DNA from: Omphalotus guepiniiformis
Taxonomy: Eukaryota > Basidiomycota > Agaricomycetes > Agaricales > Omphalotaceae
NCBI GenBank assembly: GCA_028554645.1
Contig: JAQOOI010000013.1
Span: forward strand, 310,001-374,000
Length of the DNA stretch: 64,000 nucleotides
Direction of reading: 5' to 3'
Below are positions 1 to 11,819 of the stretch, one piece after another; position 1 is the stretch's first letter; each line of letters begins with the position of its first letter. The position numbers were made by a program, and so were the translations under genes. A model generated the notes under the pieces. That model saw only the letters and a list, made by a program, of their open reading frames with translations. It did not search any database and was not told the origin of the DNA.

Positions 1-1831
1 CAGCCTGTCGGCAGTCCTCACGGTGCGGAGTGCAGGAACTGACACTGGGTATGGAGACAAACTTTGATAGCGCATATGAGATGGTATCGGCAGTCAAGAG
101 TTAGGTCACGTAGAATGATGAACAAAACTTCTCAGCTTATCGGCACTTAGTTGGGAGCTCGCCGTAGGCAAATCACCAGCATCTCGAGGCCGCGGTCGCG
201 GCGGTACAATATCCCAAACCTACGCTTACTTAGATGAGAGCCCAAATCAATCAAACAGGCAACTGCTAACCTTTATATTGTTATCATTTCCACCAGTTAT
301 CAACATGAAAGAATCATCTTTCTTGTCATGGCCTGGCACTATGATTGAGGATAGCACAATGCCATCATGAGCTTGCCAAGAAGCAGTACAGTCGAAAGAT
401 TTCGAGTATCGCTACAGATCAGAAATCAGGCTATCTTGAGCATAGAGTATGACATCATTGTACACACCTGTACACGCCCGTTTGCAGAACAGGTATATAA
501 ATCAGAGTCTATGAGAGATAAGGAGAGTATATCCACTCCTTCTTGCACAATGATGGTTCTAACCAGAGTCTTCGTTTCCAGGTCTAGTACCTTGACATGG
601 CCATCCTGACAGCCACCGAATACAGTTTCGCCACGTATCACGAGAGAGAGAACGGCACCATAGTAGCATTCAAAGGTGTGCGACAGGACAGGACCGTTCG
701 GAAAGCAGTCCCATACTTTGACGGTCTCGTCTCCGCTTCCGGTAGCAAGTCTAACCCCAGCACTTCCCTCGTCAAGTAGTGCCATGCAATATATGTACCC
801 ATAATGCTCAGATTCGATCACATTCGTGACTGGGATCGCCAACCGTGGTGCATTCTGCTCCAACTCCGGAGTTGGGGGTCCAGTAGCGGTACTATTGTTT
901 GCGAAGATATCTGCTGGCTTGTGCTCATACTGAGGATAACTATCAAAGAACTTGTGGGCTTTTCGAATGGCTGACAGTGTAGGGGTCACAGTCCCAGAAC
1001 CAGGTTCAGGAGTGGTTACACTCTCTGTGAAAGGCTCCTGAATGTTGTTGAAATTGAGCCATTGCAAGGACGTGTTTTTGCATCCTATATATATAGTTTG
1101 CAAAGAAGGGGACCACACGAGAGAGAACAGATCACCAGCTCCCGCTTCGGTATAAGGATCGATAATCCAGAGCGGTTTCAAGGTAGTAGCACACCAAACC
1201 TAGAGAAAGGGAAGTAAGCCTTGAACGAATCAACAAAGGATCACTGGTACGCACTCGAACAGTACTATCGCCTAAGCATACACCTGTCACCGATTGTGGA
1301 AACGAGAAGAAAAGAAGCTACTCACCTGATGAGCTGAATAGCCATCCCTGATCCTCTGCGTAAACTAAAGCTAGCACGCTTTCTGTATGCCCTCGCAATG
1401 CCCCTTTGAGCTTGAATGACTGCTTATCCCATACCTGCGCGTCTTCTTCAGCATCTAGTAAGTTGTATTGATATGGCACTCGCCAGAATATCCCGCCCCT
1501 GACTCCCAGAGAATATATGCGCGTCGTTCGCGGCCAAACTCAACACGGAGCTGCCTGATTCATGCAGAGAATGCAGAAGATAAGGCAGAGATCCTTCCAA
1601 CTGCAGATCACGACTCAGAGACGCTATAACGTTGTCGTCATGAGTACGGCCCCGCTCAAACTTCGATGGCGAAATGAAGGCCTTACGGTGAGGGGAAACA
1701 GACCCAGACGCCATGCTCAGCAGTGAACACGAGGCTTTCGCCTTAATTTTGAAACCTTTGTGACCTTTAGGCTCTTGGCGGCTGGGCCGATTAAGTTGAA
1801 GGTTATTCGGAAATGAGTGAGTCAGTGTCAC
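1..1831 (-). CDS. DUG2: Dug2-like glutathione-degradation protein (WD40 + M20 peptidase), 3' end cut off
   Basis: Multi-exon gene; the ATG is at 1831 and the 3' end runs off the window. The N-terminal half reads as WD40 repeats: GHTESVLALVYAEDQGWLFS, then LATGSGDETVKVWD and GGNDNNIKVWD. The final exon at the window edge gives FVSIPSVSSCTPHREDCRQA, matching the start of an M20-family metallopeptidase domain. WD40 followed by M20 is the layout of yeast Dug2, which with Dug3 forms the cytosolic amidotransferase-like complex that removes glutamate from glutathione, Dug1 then cleaving Cys-Gly. Metal ligands and most of the peptidase lie outside the window, so activity cannot be judged. Introns are seen near 1180-1330, 1450-1490 and 190-265. 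A plain WD40 protein is excluded by the peptidase-like exon. Confidence 0.8.
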
Positions 1832-2079
1832 AGCTAGCGCAGGGTTTCATGGTTGGCAAGAGCTTGTCCGAACAACGATGATTGAAGATGGTGCAATCGC
1901 TGACATTTAGATCGGAAGATTGTTTGTTGGGATGTCGAGTTCGCTGCTGGCATTCAGCCATTGGATGCCTTGAATAATTTCGAATTCAATATATTATAAA
2001 ACATAGATTATTTAAAATGTAAGTAAATCCATGTAAGTACTCTATATTCATGTGCAGTGGTAGGATAGTAGTTGAACAA

Positions 2080-4968
2080 TTATTGTTCCACTGGCTTCGC
2101 CCTCATCGCCTCGTCCCTCCTCACCCGCAATGCCCACTCATAAGCTTTGCAGATATATTTTATATAACCTATATCCTTCTCCCTACGTCTAATGACGAGT
2201 CGATGGTGCAGAACTTCAAGATCATTCCAAATCATGAGCGGTGGCACTTTATCGTCAGGAATCTCCGTCACAGACGTCAAGCGCACGAGAGGCCGATCTC
2301 CTTGTAAGGCCGTGCGTGTAGCTCGCATTGCGGGTTTGGTGATTGTCTGGCGGTCGCGAATGGCTGACGGCGGATATCGCTCGGCGAACCAATGTAAATG
2401 GTCCATGGCTCGATCAAGATTTTCTGTTCTGTAGGAGACGGTAAGCAATGAGACGGGCGAAGAAAACTAAAGCAGCACACACATAGTAAGGATCTTGATG
2501 AAGGCAATGTGAACTTTTTCTATCGTCCTAGAAGGGATAGCAGTATCACCATCCTCGAGTACTTTCCATTTCTCGTAGAGCTCTTCAGCAAACGCCAAAG
2601 CCGTCCCACGTTCGGCTTTCTTCGACGACGCACATCGTTCAAATGCCTCCATGTAACTACGTGCATTCCGTTCAACGCCTGCATCCTCAAACACCTCCCA
2701 AAACAGCTTGCGGCACGAATCGAGAGAACCATGTTTGTAGAGCACCGACAGGTATGAGTTCAGCAGTCGTGACGTGACGTTGACATTCGCAAACTTTGTG
2801 CTACCTTGGAAGGTGTCATCAAGATGATGAGAGGAGAGGGATTCGGAAAGAATTCTCTTCTCGTCTAGTATGCGATGGAAAAGCGTCTCAGCCTCCACGA
2901 CGACTTCGTGGTGATCTTGGGGAGGAATGTGTGTAAACGTGGGTGAACTGCTTTCTGCGATTTCTCGCCTCGTGTTTTCGGATCCAGACTCAGCTGGCTC
3001 GCTGCCTACCGCATCTGCATTCGTATTCCCAACAACTGCATCATCCACCTTCTGCTCATCAACCAGCAACGCCATAGATCGCTTGAATGGCGGACGATAA
3101 GCCGCATATGCATGAAACACATGCATCATCACCTCCTCGTCAATCTCCACATCCACATTCCTCCCTGTAACCATCTCCGCCAGGATCCACCTCGCTCTCG
3201 CCAAATCACCCACCCGCTTCGCACCTTCCAACAACGCACAAAACGTCTTTCGATCAGGGGAATAAGCCGAGCGACCGTGAGCGTCACGATGAGAGTCCAG
3301 CATCTCTTTCGCTAACCGAAACGCTTCGTTTACGTACAATTTTCTACCTGAGCGGGCGCAGGCGAGGATGATGGCGTTGAATGTGCCCGAATGGGGAGTG
3401 AGTCGGCGGTCTACGGTCATTTCTGTCCAGAGATCCAGTGCGCGCTCAGGATCGGATGATCGAGAGGGGTTGAAGGAAGATGCACAAGCACGAATCATGA
3501 GGGTGTAGAGGAAGGTGTCGGGGTTGGGATGCGCAACGTAACGCATATGAGAGAAAAGATCCCATGCTTGGGCTTGAGCGGTTGGGTTTGGTAAGGAGAA
3601 GAGGTGTGTGATCAGCGAGGTGTATGTTTTCATAGCGGGAGGGCTAGACTGTAATTCGTATGAATGTAAGGTGGAGAGGGCAGTCGTGGGGATTGTTTTT
3701 GGAGTAGTAGCTCTTAGGTGTGTTTTGACGTGAAGGTGACGTTGTTGTTCCGTTGGAGGACCTATGAAAAAAGAAATTAGGCAATGTTATGTAGGACGCG
3801 AATCCACTGGACAGTATACCTTGAACAAATCTTGCTAAACACGATTCAAACAGGCCGACGTTACTGTCTTCAACATAGAGTTCCAGGATACCGTTTAGGT
3901 AGTCTTCATGGACATCCTGCTGACTACGCTTAAACACGAAAAGTTTCAGTCGTGAAAACGAGTGATTGATCCAGGGTATATACCTTCATAGAATCAAGTA
4001 AATCTTCACCTGCCTCCCCGTCTCGCAAGTGTAACTAAGCAAAATGGTCAGAAACGAGCAGAGACATCGATCAGAGCTACGCACACAAACACGGTATAAG
4101 GCATTCCATTCATCAAGCGAGAGCAAGTTGATCGTGACCGCATTTGACGCAAGTTCCGCTGACGAAGATGCAGCTAACCGAGCCCGTTCAAGCTCACCCA
4201 GGATTCGCTGCAACCGTCGTATGACGCGTCGATATGGAGGAACGAAAGAGCCATCCTCCTGCTCTATATCTGTAGATGCACTCGTGGCTGCATTTGACCT
4301 AGCATATTGCCGAAGTGTCTTCAATAGCGGCGAATCGTCCTGAATTTCGTTTCCGTTGGTGGTGATACCAAGTCGTTCATGCGCGGCGTCTACCACTTTG
4401 AGATCTTCCTGGAATTGAACCTCTGGGTCAGGCGTAGATTGTGTCTGGTCGACAGCTTCATCCTCTGCGTACGAGTGAGAAAGAACATCTTCGTAAAATA
4501 GGGTAAGTTGTTCTTCTGAAAACGTTGGAGGATCGAACGCGGCTTCCTGCGGTAAACAATGAGCAATCTATAGAATTGTGATAAGGAATATATTCCCCCA
4601 CTTGTTCAGTCGCTACTTCCTCAAGCTGTTGCACTTTCTGAGCCAACTTGGATACAAACTTCGGCGCAGCCTTTGTCGCCCTCACTTTCAAGCTACCACC
4701 GGCATTAGAGCGCTTCTTCCTAAGTCAAATGCAGCACATAAGTTCCACGAAGATACCCGCAAACAAAAGATAAGGTCGCATACAGAGTCGATCCGTTCCT
4801 TGGCCTTGAGGTTGATGGTGGTAGAGGTGCTTGTTCAAGTGGTTTGAGAGCTAGGGCAGCATGTTGCATGTGTCTCACCCGTCCATTTTGAAAGCGTACG
4901 GGTCCCGCGAGATTGTAAGGTACAGAGAGACGTGTCAAAGTAAGGTCTACGAGTGCTGGAGGCAGCAT
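2080..4968 (-). CDS. Pentatricopeptide-repeat protein, probably mitochondrial
   Basis: Six or so exons join by clear introns; the last join, near 2440-2493, restores the frame into TENLDRAMDHLHWFAERYPP. The middle carries PPR-like helical pairs, for example YTSLITHLFSL, DTFLYTLMIRACASS, HSGTFNAIILACARSGRKL and DRKTFCALLEGAKRVGDLAR, spaced about 35 residues apart. The N-terminus (MLPPALVDLTLTRLSVPYNL) has few acidic residues and could be a mitochondrial leader. Fungal PPR proteins usually bind organellar RNA for processing, stability or translation, but I cannot name the ortholog. The C-terminal 120 residues are basic and lack obvious repeats. Start chosen because it is the first ATG ahead of the continuous frame. 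Confidence 0.7.
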
Positions 4969-7225
4969 CCTCGTAAAAATTAGGTCTTAGTTCTGGAAGT
5001 CAAAAAATAATTTCTTTCTCACGTGCGCATTAATGTTTACCGGCCCGCCTGCTCCGGAATCCAGCTTCTGCCCTCTTCTCTCAGACTCTATCACCCTCCA
5101 GAACGAGCTTGGAACGAGCAAGGTCAATTGCATCTCAGGGTGATCTTCGCGAATCAGGTAGAGAAGCTAATGCGCTAACGAGTGAAGATGATTGAGTGTA
5201 GGGTTGTATGTGCCACGACTTAACCGCGATGTTGAATTTCCAGAATCATTCGGAAGAACCAATGGTATTTGCACAAGAACGTCGAGATATACGAAGCAAG
5301 AAGGCACCCGTGAGGCATTTGCGACGTAAATTTCGAGAAAATTCGCGTGTAGGGTCTATCATATCTAGCTCAAGATTAAGAGATACCCGGAACAATCTTG
5401 GGACGTGGCAAACTCTAGATCTTGGTGTGCAGTATTTCTACCTGAACAGATCGAGGAGAAACGAACCAAGTAAATGGCTTCTGACTGGACGCCGTCACAT
5501 CTTACGCTCGTTCAATGGTCTCGCTTGCAAGTTACCCAGGCCTCGATGTGCAGCATGCCCTCGTTACTCTCGGCAGTGACGGTAAGGGAGAACAGATTGT
5601 GTTTTATATTGGTCAATTGATTCAATCGTGTTCTTTGAAGCTTCCAGATATCACCTACAGACGAATGTGATTCGTAGCATACGAGTCGTGTTGACTCTAC
5701 ACTTGTGGCCTTGGCCGCTAGCTCATACCACCCTTGCTCCTCGTTCCATTGCTGTACTTGGCCGCTGGCGTTGCCAGTTTGCGCGCACATCGCAGGGCCT
5801 CCAGGCGACCTTGAGTCGATTCACTCCGAGCCTGAAGCGGCTCCGAGAGTGACTCTGGGTTTTTCGACGCTTTCCCCATGTGATGGCGCTGCGATCTCGA
5901 AATGTAACGGTTGTCGTTTCTGGAACTCAAGGTTCAAGAAACAATTTAACGATCACTTGAACCCGGAGCTAACTTCGCACATTCAGGATTGTTGACAGAT
6001 TCAGTCGGCTACGTCGTCCTGGTGCTCAGCTTCCCGTTCGACTCAGGCATGCCGAATGAGCCGTGGTGCACTTTGCGAATATGTGCAAGCTCGCGCAGGT
6101 TCACCTTTAAATTCTAGCTAGCTCAGGTGCCTTTTCGACCTGAATTTGAAACCCAAAACAAAGAAAAGATCAGTGTACTAATTGTTTTCGTTCAGTAGCG
6201 CGGGAAACGTGGGTCAATCTGTCATGTGAAGGAAGGATTAAGATATTGAACGTCGCCTGCTGCACAATAACGCAGAATAACGCCCACACGGACGCCTGTG
6301 AGAGTTGATCGGAGTCCGCAAAATCCTGAACCAATCAACCTGAAGTTGACTTGGATCGCGACGAGTATTGTCATGGTGGAGGCTATGTACATATGAGGTG
6401 AAGTCACCCTACAAATATCTGTTACTGTGCGGCTTGCAATAGGTGACCCGGCGTGTATGGCACATAGTACGTTGACCCTGCACATGTCCTGGAAGTTCCT
6501 CCTTTTCTCCGATTCGATTCCCCTGAACGTTGAATAAGATAAGTACATACATATTGAAGATGTCAACGTATATGTAGTTAGCTTGACATTTCTGTTTTGA
6601 AGATGTACACGTAGCTGTGCAGGATCCATGATGCGCTTGCTCTTCTATTATTGTTCTACATAAATCGTGACTTGCCAGAGACTAGAGTCCTCTCAGTCAG
6701 TCCTGTTAAACGGTGCCGCGAGTAGTATGTAAATGAAAAGTCCAATGGCACGCTTTCGAGGACGAGATTTATTCCATTTGAACATAATCATATGCACAGT
6801 AATCGATGTTTGAAATTTCTGGGCACGTAACTGAAACGGAACTGTATAATAACGTGTTGATTGATCATCATCTCCGCAAGCTACCATTTGCTACATTCGA
6901 AGGTCCTTTGCTGAGAACGAAATCTATCAGAATCTATTAGTAGTATCACTGTCAGTTATACTTATGCAATTTTTGAAGTTTGTCCTCATTGCTTTCGCCT
7001 AGAAATGACCAAATTCCTATCTGTCTTCGTCAGGGGATCCGAGGACTTGAGCTCACCTCTGTTTGGTCTGCAGCAAATGTATACTGTATGTAGTATAGTA
7101 CATGTCATGTCCAAAGCAGGCATCTTGTCGTTGCCAATAGTCATACAATGGTTGCCGTAAAACTGGGTTCAATATGCCCTCGAAGAAGGGTTTCAGAATT
7201 TCCGAAAGCCGGCTTCAAAGGTCTG
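4969..7225. other. Intergenic stretch with weak coding-like fragments
   Basis: No confident gene. On the + strand two fragments have protein-like composition: 5474-5580, beginning MASDWTPSHL, and a frame ending at 5995 with SKCNGC and, 26 residues later, SHIQDC, which could be a small cysteine/histidine motif. A third frame from 5515 reads YPGLDVQHALVTLGSDGKGE. I could not connect these with convincing splice sites, so a real short gene, a relic or chance are all open. 6000-7225 is AT-rich and I see nothing in it. Confidence 0.3.
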
Positions 7226-7230
7226 TATAA
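7226..7230 (+). promoter_or_regulatory. TATA-like box of the Lon gene
   Basis: TATAA stands 41 nt before the ATG at 7271, followed by a CACGTG hexamer at about 7236. Its spacing supports 7271, not the in-frame ATG at 7148, as the main start of translation. Confidence 0.4.
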
Positions 7231-7270
7231 GTATTCACGTGCTCCTGGTCCTTTCTTCAGTACCACCATC

Positions 7271-10200
7271 ATGTCCCGACCTACGACTTTGCCCGTTCTT
7301 CCACTACCCTATCCTATTGTTCTCTTGCCAGCATCAAGGATTGCTGTTCCTCTTTCCGTTGAAGTTGGCGAAGCAGTGCTCGCTCTTTTAGAGAGAAGTG
7401 AGACTTCACCTGTGGTAGCTGCTGTACCGGCGTCAGATCCATCTGGCGCTCAATATGGAACAGCCGCAAGGGTCCTGAGACTTACGCGGCCTCCACCAGC
7501 GAGGAGGGGTAGTTTTGAAGCAGGAGAGAAGCAGCAGCCTGCGTTTGTAGTGTCCTTGCACGGTCTTACGAGGGTGTGTCTGGAGGAGCATTATGACCAC
7601 GAATTGCAAGTCTCGAAAATGGCTTTAGCTTCAAGGACGCCCAAACTCGTTTCTCGTAAGATTTCCTACCCATCGACGCTGCAATCGCCAAAGGAGTTGA
7701 ATGAGCCTGGCACGCAATACCAAGTGCAAGCTCGTGAAGCGATAATCAAGTTCAAGGCGGCTGCTTTGAGGGTACTGCAGCATCTGGCGCAGAATACACA
7801 CCAGCAGGCTAGAAAGGACTCATACTACAAAATTGCGGCTATGCTTGAGGAGCTCAAGGAGGATGCTGCTGATCTCGAGTTCGAGGATGGCAGAGATGGT
7901 AATAGGGAGAATCTTGAAAGAGCCGCTTGGATGGCCGATGTGCTTGTTGGGAGTGTCCTTGGTCATGGAATTCGAGGTCCTCCAGGAGCTGAAGGCGAAA
8001 ATGAAGACTGGGCAGATAAATTAGGTGAGATGATATATATTTGGCCAGCACTGGTACTGAGAATTCTACAGCTCTTTTGAGCACCGCCAACCCTCTTCCA
8101 CGTCTACAACTTGCGACCGTTATACTTACAAAGCTGCACACCAAACTCGAAGTAACCTCCCGGATAGCAAATGCTGTTGATGAAAGCCTGAGCAAGCAGC
8201 AGAAGGAGTTCTTCCTTCGACAGCAAATGCGTGCGATTGAGAAGGAGCTGAGGGAGCTGCAACAGCAGAATTCAGCGAACTCTCCTCCCGGCAACGCTTC
8301 TCCATCCAAGGCTTCGTCGGGGCGCGGGCAGGTTCAAAGTGATCTGGATATGGAATCCAATGAAACTGAGGACGCTGAACTCTTGGAAATTCGGCGGAAG
8401 CTAGAGGCTATGGAGCCTGGAAGTGAAGAAAGGAGGGCGGGTGTGAGAGAGTGGAGACGTTTGCGCAGACTGATGGGAGGCGCTGGAGCAGGAGGAGGGG
8501 GAGGAATGAGCGTGGAAGCTGGCGTTCTGAGGGGTTGGGTGAGTATTCAGGCCACCGTGCTTCTCGCGTGTCTCATTAACATTAATTGATATTATTCAGC
8601 TTGAATGGTTCACGTCACTCCCTTGGCCATCCGCCGTCTCCCCCGAAGCATCCCAATCACAGTCGCATCGTACGACTTCCTCCTTCTTGGCTGCTGCTCG
8701 CGCGCAGCTTGACGCTGACCATTATGGCTTGGACAAGGTCAAAAGACGGTTGACCGAATATCTCGCTGTTGTCAGGTTAAAGGAGTTGGCTGAGGCTGCT
8801 GAGTTAGCGGAGGCAAAGAGGGTGGTTGAATCCATGCCAGAATCAGACGCCAATGCATCGAGCCCTGATAGTAAGGAACAAGACATGCAGGTTGTTGCAC
8901 GCCAACCCCAGCCGCAAGCGGAGAATACAGTCAGAAAGCTCAAGCGGGGTAAGGGCGTTAAGGGGCCAATCTTACTGCAAGTATAAATGGATTTTGGTTG
9001 TGGAATTTTTGGCTGATATCCTTTTTGATTAGATTTGTCGGCCCTCCTGGAACGGGGAAGACTTCCCTCGGGCAAAGTATTGCTCGTGCTCTTGATCGAC
9101 CTTTCCAACGCATCTCCCTCGGAGGTGTACGGGACGAGGCGGAAATTCGGGGTCATCGTAGGACGTATGTGGCTAGTGGACCGGGCCTCATCGTGCAGGC
9201 GCTGAGGAAGGCCGGTAGACCCGATTTTGTCTGTCTGCTGTAAGGATCTCCTTACACTGTTTTGCTAGCGAGAATTCAAAGCGTTTTTGCAGAGATGAAA
9301 TTGACAAACTGGGGAGCAGCAACTTCCATGGAGACCCCGGGGCAGCACTGTTGGAAGTGCTAGACCCAGAGCAGAACTGTACCTTTAATGTACGTGTACA
9401 CCGTTTTCTGTCACGATGATTGTTCATGATATTTTTCTCAAACAGGACCACTATATCAATGTTCCCATTGACCTAAGTCAAATATTGTTCATATGTACCG
9501 CCAATACGCTTGAAACCATATCGGCTCCCTTGATGGACCGATGTGAGGTAGTCGTTCTTCCTGGTAAGTCCCTTTCTCCGCAGCTTATAAATTTCAGCTT
9601 GTCATTTTCCACGTTTTACTAGGATATACCCATGACGAAAAGCTACATATCGCTCGACGTTTTCTGCTTCCGAAGCAACTCAAGGCGAATGGGCTGTCAG
9701 AAGAACATGTAAAATTTACCGAAGAAGCGTTGAAGGCTGTTGTCACGCGGTAAGCATTTCAGGTCAAAACTAATTGCTTGTTTCGGTCATCTAATTCTTT
9801 GCTCCTCCTTATCAGTTACACCTGCGAAGCAGGAGTGAGAACTCTCGAAAGAGCGATTGGCTCTGTTATACGCTATAAGGCTGTGGAGTGGTCCGAATGC
9901 TTGGATGGAACTAACAACAACGAGAAAATCCATATATCCGACGGGGCGACGGGGCGAGACTCAGAAGAGTCGGAGTTGGCGCTGGTGAAGTACAACGAGG
10001 CAAAGGACAACACAACCGTTTCTCCGAGACCTGGTTCGTATAAGGCGCTCGTCGAGGAGTCGGAACTCGAAACAATATTGGGTATTGCAAGATGGGAAGA
10101 AGGCGATAACAGCTTATCAGAGAGGAATCGTGGTCCCAGGAGGGGTGTTGTGTATGGATTGGTTGTTATGGGGCAAGGCGAGGGTGGCATTTTGCCTGTC

Positions 10201-10999
10201 GAGACTATCATTATACCTGCTGGGGGTAGCGGAGGCAGTGGTGAGGGTGGCAGGATACGTTTGACTGGGAGCCTGGGTGATGTAGGTTCTTGGTGTGCTA
10301 TCTATCTGTGCACCGTGCCTGACAATTTTTTGCCTCTTCGCAGGTTATCAAAGAATCCGGAGAACTGGCACTTAGCTGGGTGAAGACTCATGCGTATGAA
10401 TTGGGGATCACAACGTCGCCATACCAAGATCCGTTAAAGGGGCCGAATCCTGTTGATATCCATCTACATCTACCTGCTGGTGCACAGAGAAAAGACGGGC
10501 CTAGTGCTGGTGTAGCAATGGTATGTGTATCGACTTTTTTCTCTTTTGAATATCGTTCATTCATGCCGTTGTAGACTTGTGCCTTGGTCTCGTTGCTTAC
10601 TGGTGCTTGCGTACCGACGGATATCGCTATGACTGGCGAGGTAGGTTTGAAGTTATCTTCCCTTGGTATTACTTATATGAATTTGCTTTCGTAGATTACA
10701 CTTCGTGGTCGAGTTACACCAGTTGGTGGGATCAAGGAAAAAGTATGTATTTTTTTCCGTATAATATGCTGCATTGCTAAGCTTTCAATTAGGTCCTTGG
10801 TGCTCATCGCGCGCAAATTCGCAAGGTGATCCTGCCATTCGCAAACCGCAAGGATGTCGAACACGACGTAGCCCTCGAAGTACGTAACGAGATGGAGTTT
10901 GTATTCGTTAGGAACGTCGAGGAAGCCTTGGAGGCTGCATTTGGGAAGGGTGTCATCGGTTGGAGGAGGGAGGTTGGGTTGCTGGAGAGTCGGCTTTGA
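7271..10999 (+). CDS. Peroxisomal Lon protease (LonP2/Pln type)
   Basis: ATP-dependent serine protease with AAA+ and proteolytic domains, acting in peroxisomal matrix quality control. Seen in order: N-terminal substrate domain from [20 protein letters not shown]; coiled region [20 protein letters not shown]; Walker A GPPGTGKT; Walker B region DEIDKL; sensor-like [10 protein letters not shown]; and the catalytic Ser in [10 protein letters not shown] with its Lys in GGIKEKVLGAHRA. The protein ends LLESRL, a classic PTS1 tripeptide SRL, separating it from mitochondrial Lon/Pim1. About a dozen exons; the intron before the Walker A motif starts GCAAGT instead of GT. Long Ser/Gly/Glu-rich inserts sit before and after the ATPase core. 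Start 7271 fits the family N-terminus and the TATA box; the in-frame ATG at 7148 would add 41 basic residues. Confidence 0.9.
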
Positions 11000-11819
11000 G
11001 CTCACGATGCTGGTTGCGCAAGTCGGCGCGCGCTTTCTTTGAGGGACAAATGAATTGTTTTCATTGATGTTGTGCTGTCAATCGTTTTCACAAATTTTTT
11101 AAATCTTATGGGCTTATTCATAACTAATATTTTTGGTATCTTTTCAAAATGTTCTCGATCTTGGATGTAACTACTTAATGACACGCATAGATGTAATTTC
11201 TGATATGAATGTACCTTCTTCTACGAATAAATCATAAACCATTTGCACATTTTCGGTAAAGATTCGGATAGGAGTCTGTTTGTGAAGCAAATTCAGAGTG
11301 GTGAGAGTCGTTCTGATGCTTACGGTGTGTGCAAGTATGGATGGAAACCCAGTCTGACGAGAGTAGTAGATTTGCGGCTGCATATTATACTTTGCAGTTG
11401 GAGTGGAGATTACAAGGTCTGAGAGAGTGACAGGATACAAGAATGGAGAATACTTCAAAAGTGTTAGCACGTATTTAGTCGAATGGGTACAAGCTATGAA
11501 AATTGTTGACTACCATATAGGAATCTTGCCAATCGAGCTTAATCAAGTTCGGGACTCTTCTTCCTTGAGCCCTAGCACCTTTCGGTCCGGCGTTGAGTTC
11601 TCGGAGCTTTTGGGAACACCTCCGACCGCTTGCACCCAGACGGCACCACCAGAGTTGTCGTTGAACATGTCCCATACCGTGGCGACCCTTACGGTGAAAC
11701 ATTATCTGCGTAGTCTTCGGCGGCGCGTGTCACAGTTTGAGTCGTCGAGTTTGAGTTCTTTGCAAACCAAAATCTCCGCAACTTCTCGAGGGCTACAAGT
11801 GAGCGTAACGAGGACATGA
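11000..11819. other. Region downstream of Lon and ribokinase; doubtful small minus-strand ORF
   Basis: 11000-11470 is AT-rich 3' sequence with nothing recognisable. On the minus strand an ORF begins at 11817, two bases after the ribokinase stop, with MSSLRSLVALEKLRRFWFAK, an Arg-rich, mitochondrial-leader-like start. It stops after 42 codons. A second frame then reads VWDMFNDNSGGAVWVQAVGG and a third reads KLRELNAGPKGARAQGRRVP. The pieces do not join by clean splice sites. It may be a small gene with an unresolved exon structure or a frameshifted relic. Confidence 0.3.

Noticed and set aside
7148..7270. ATG at 7148 as the main Lon start
   Set aside because: A TATA-like box at 7226 lies inside the extension and the family N-terminus begins at 7271; kept only as a possible minor isoform.
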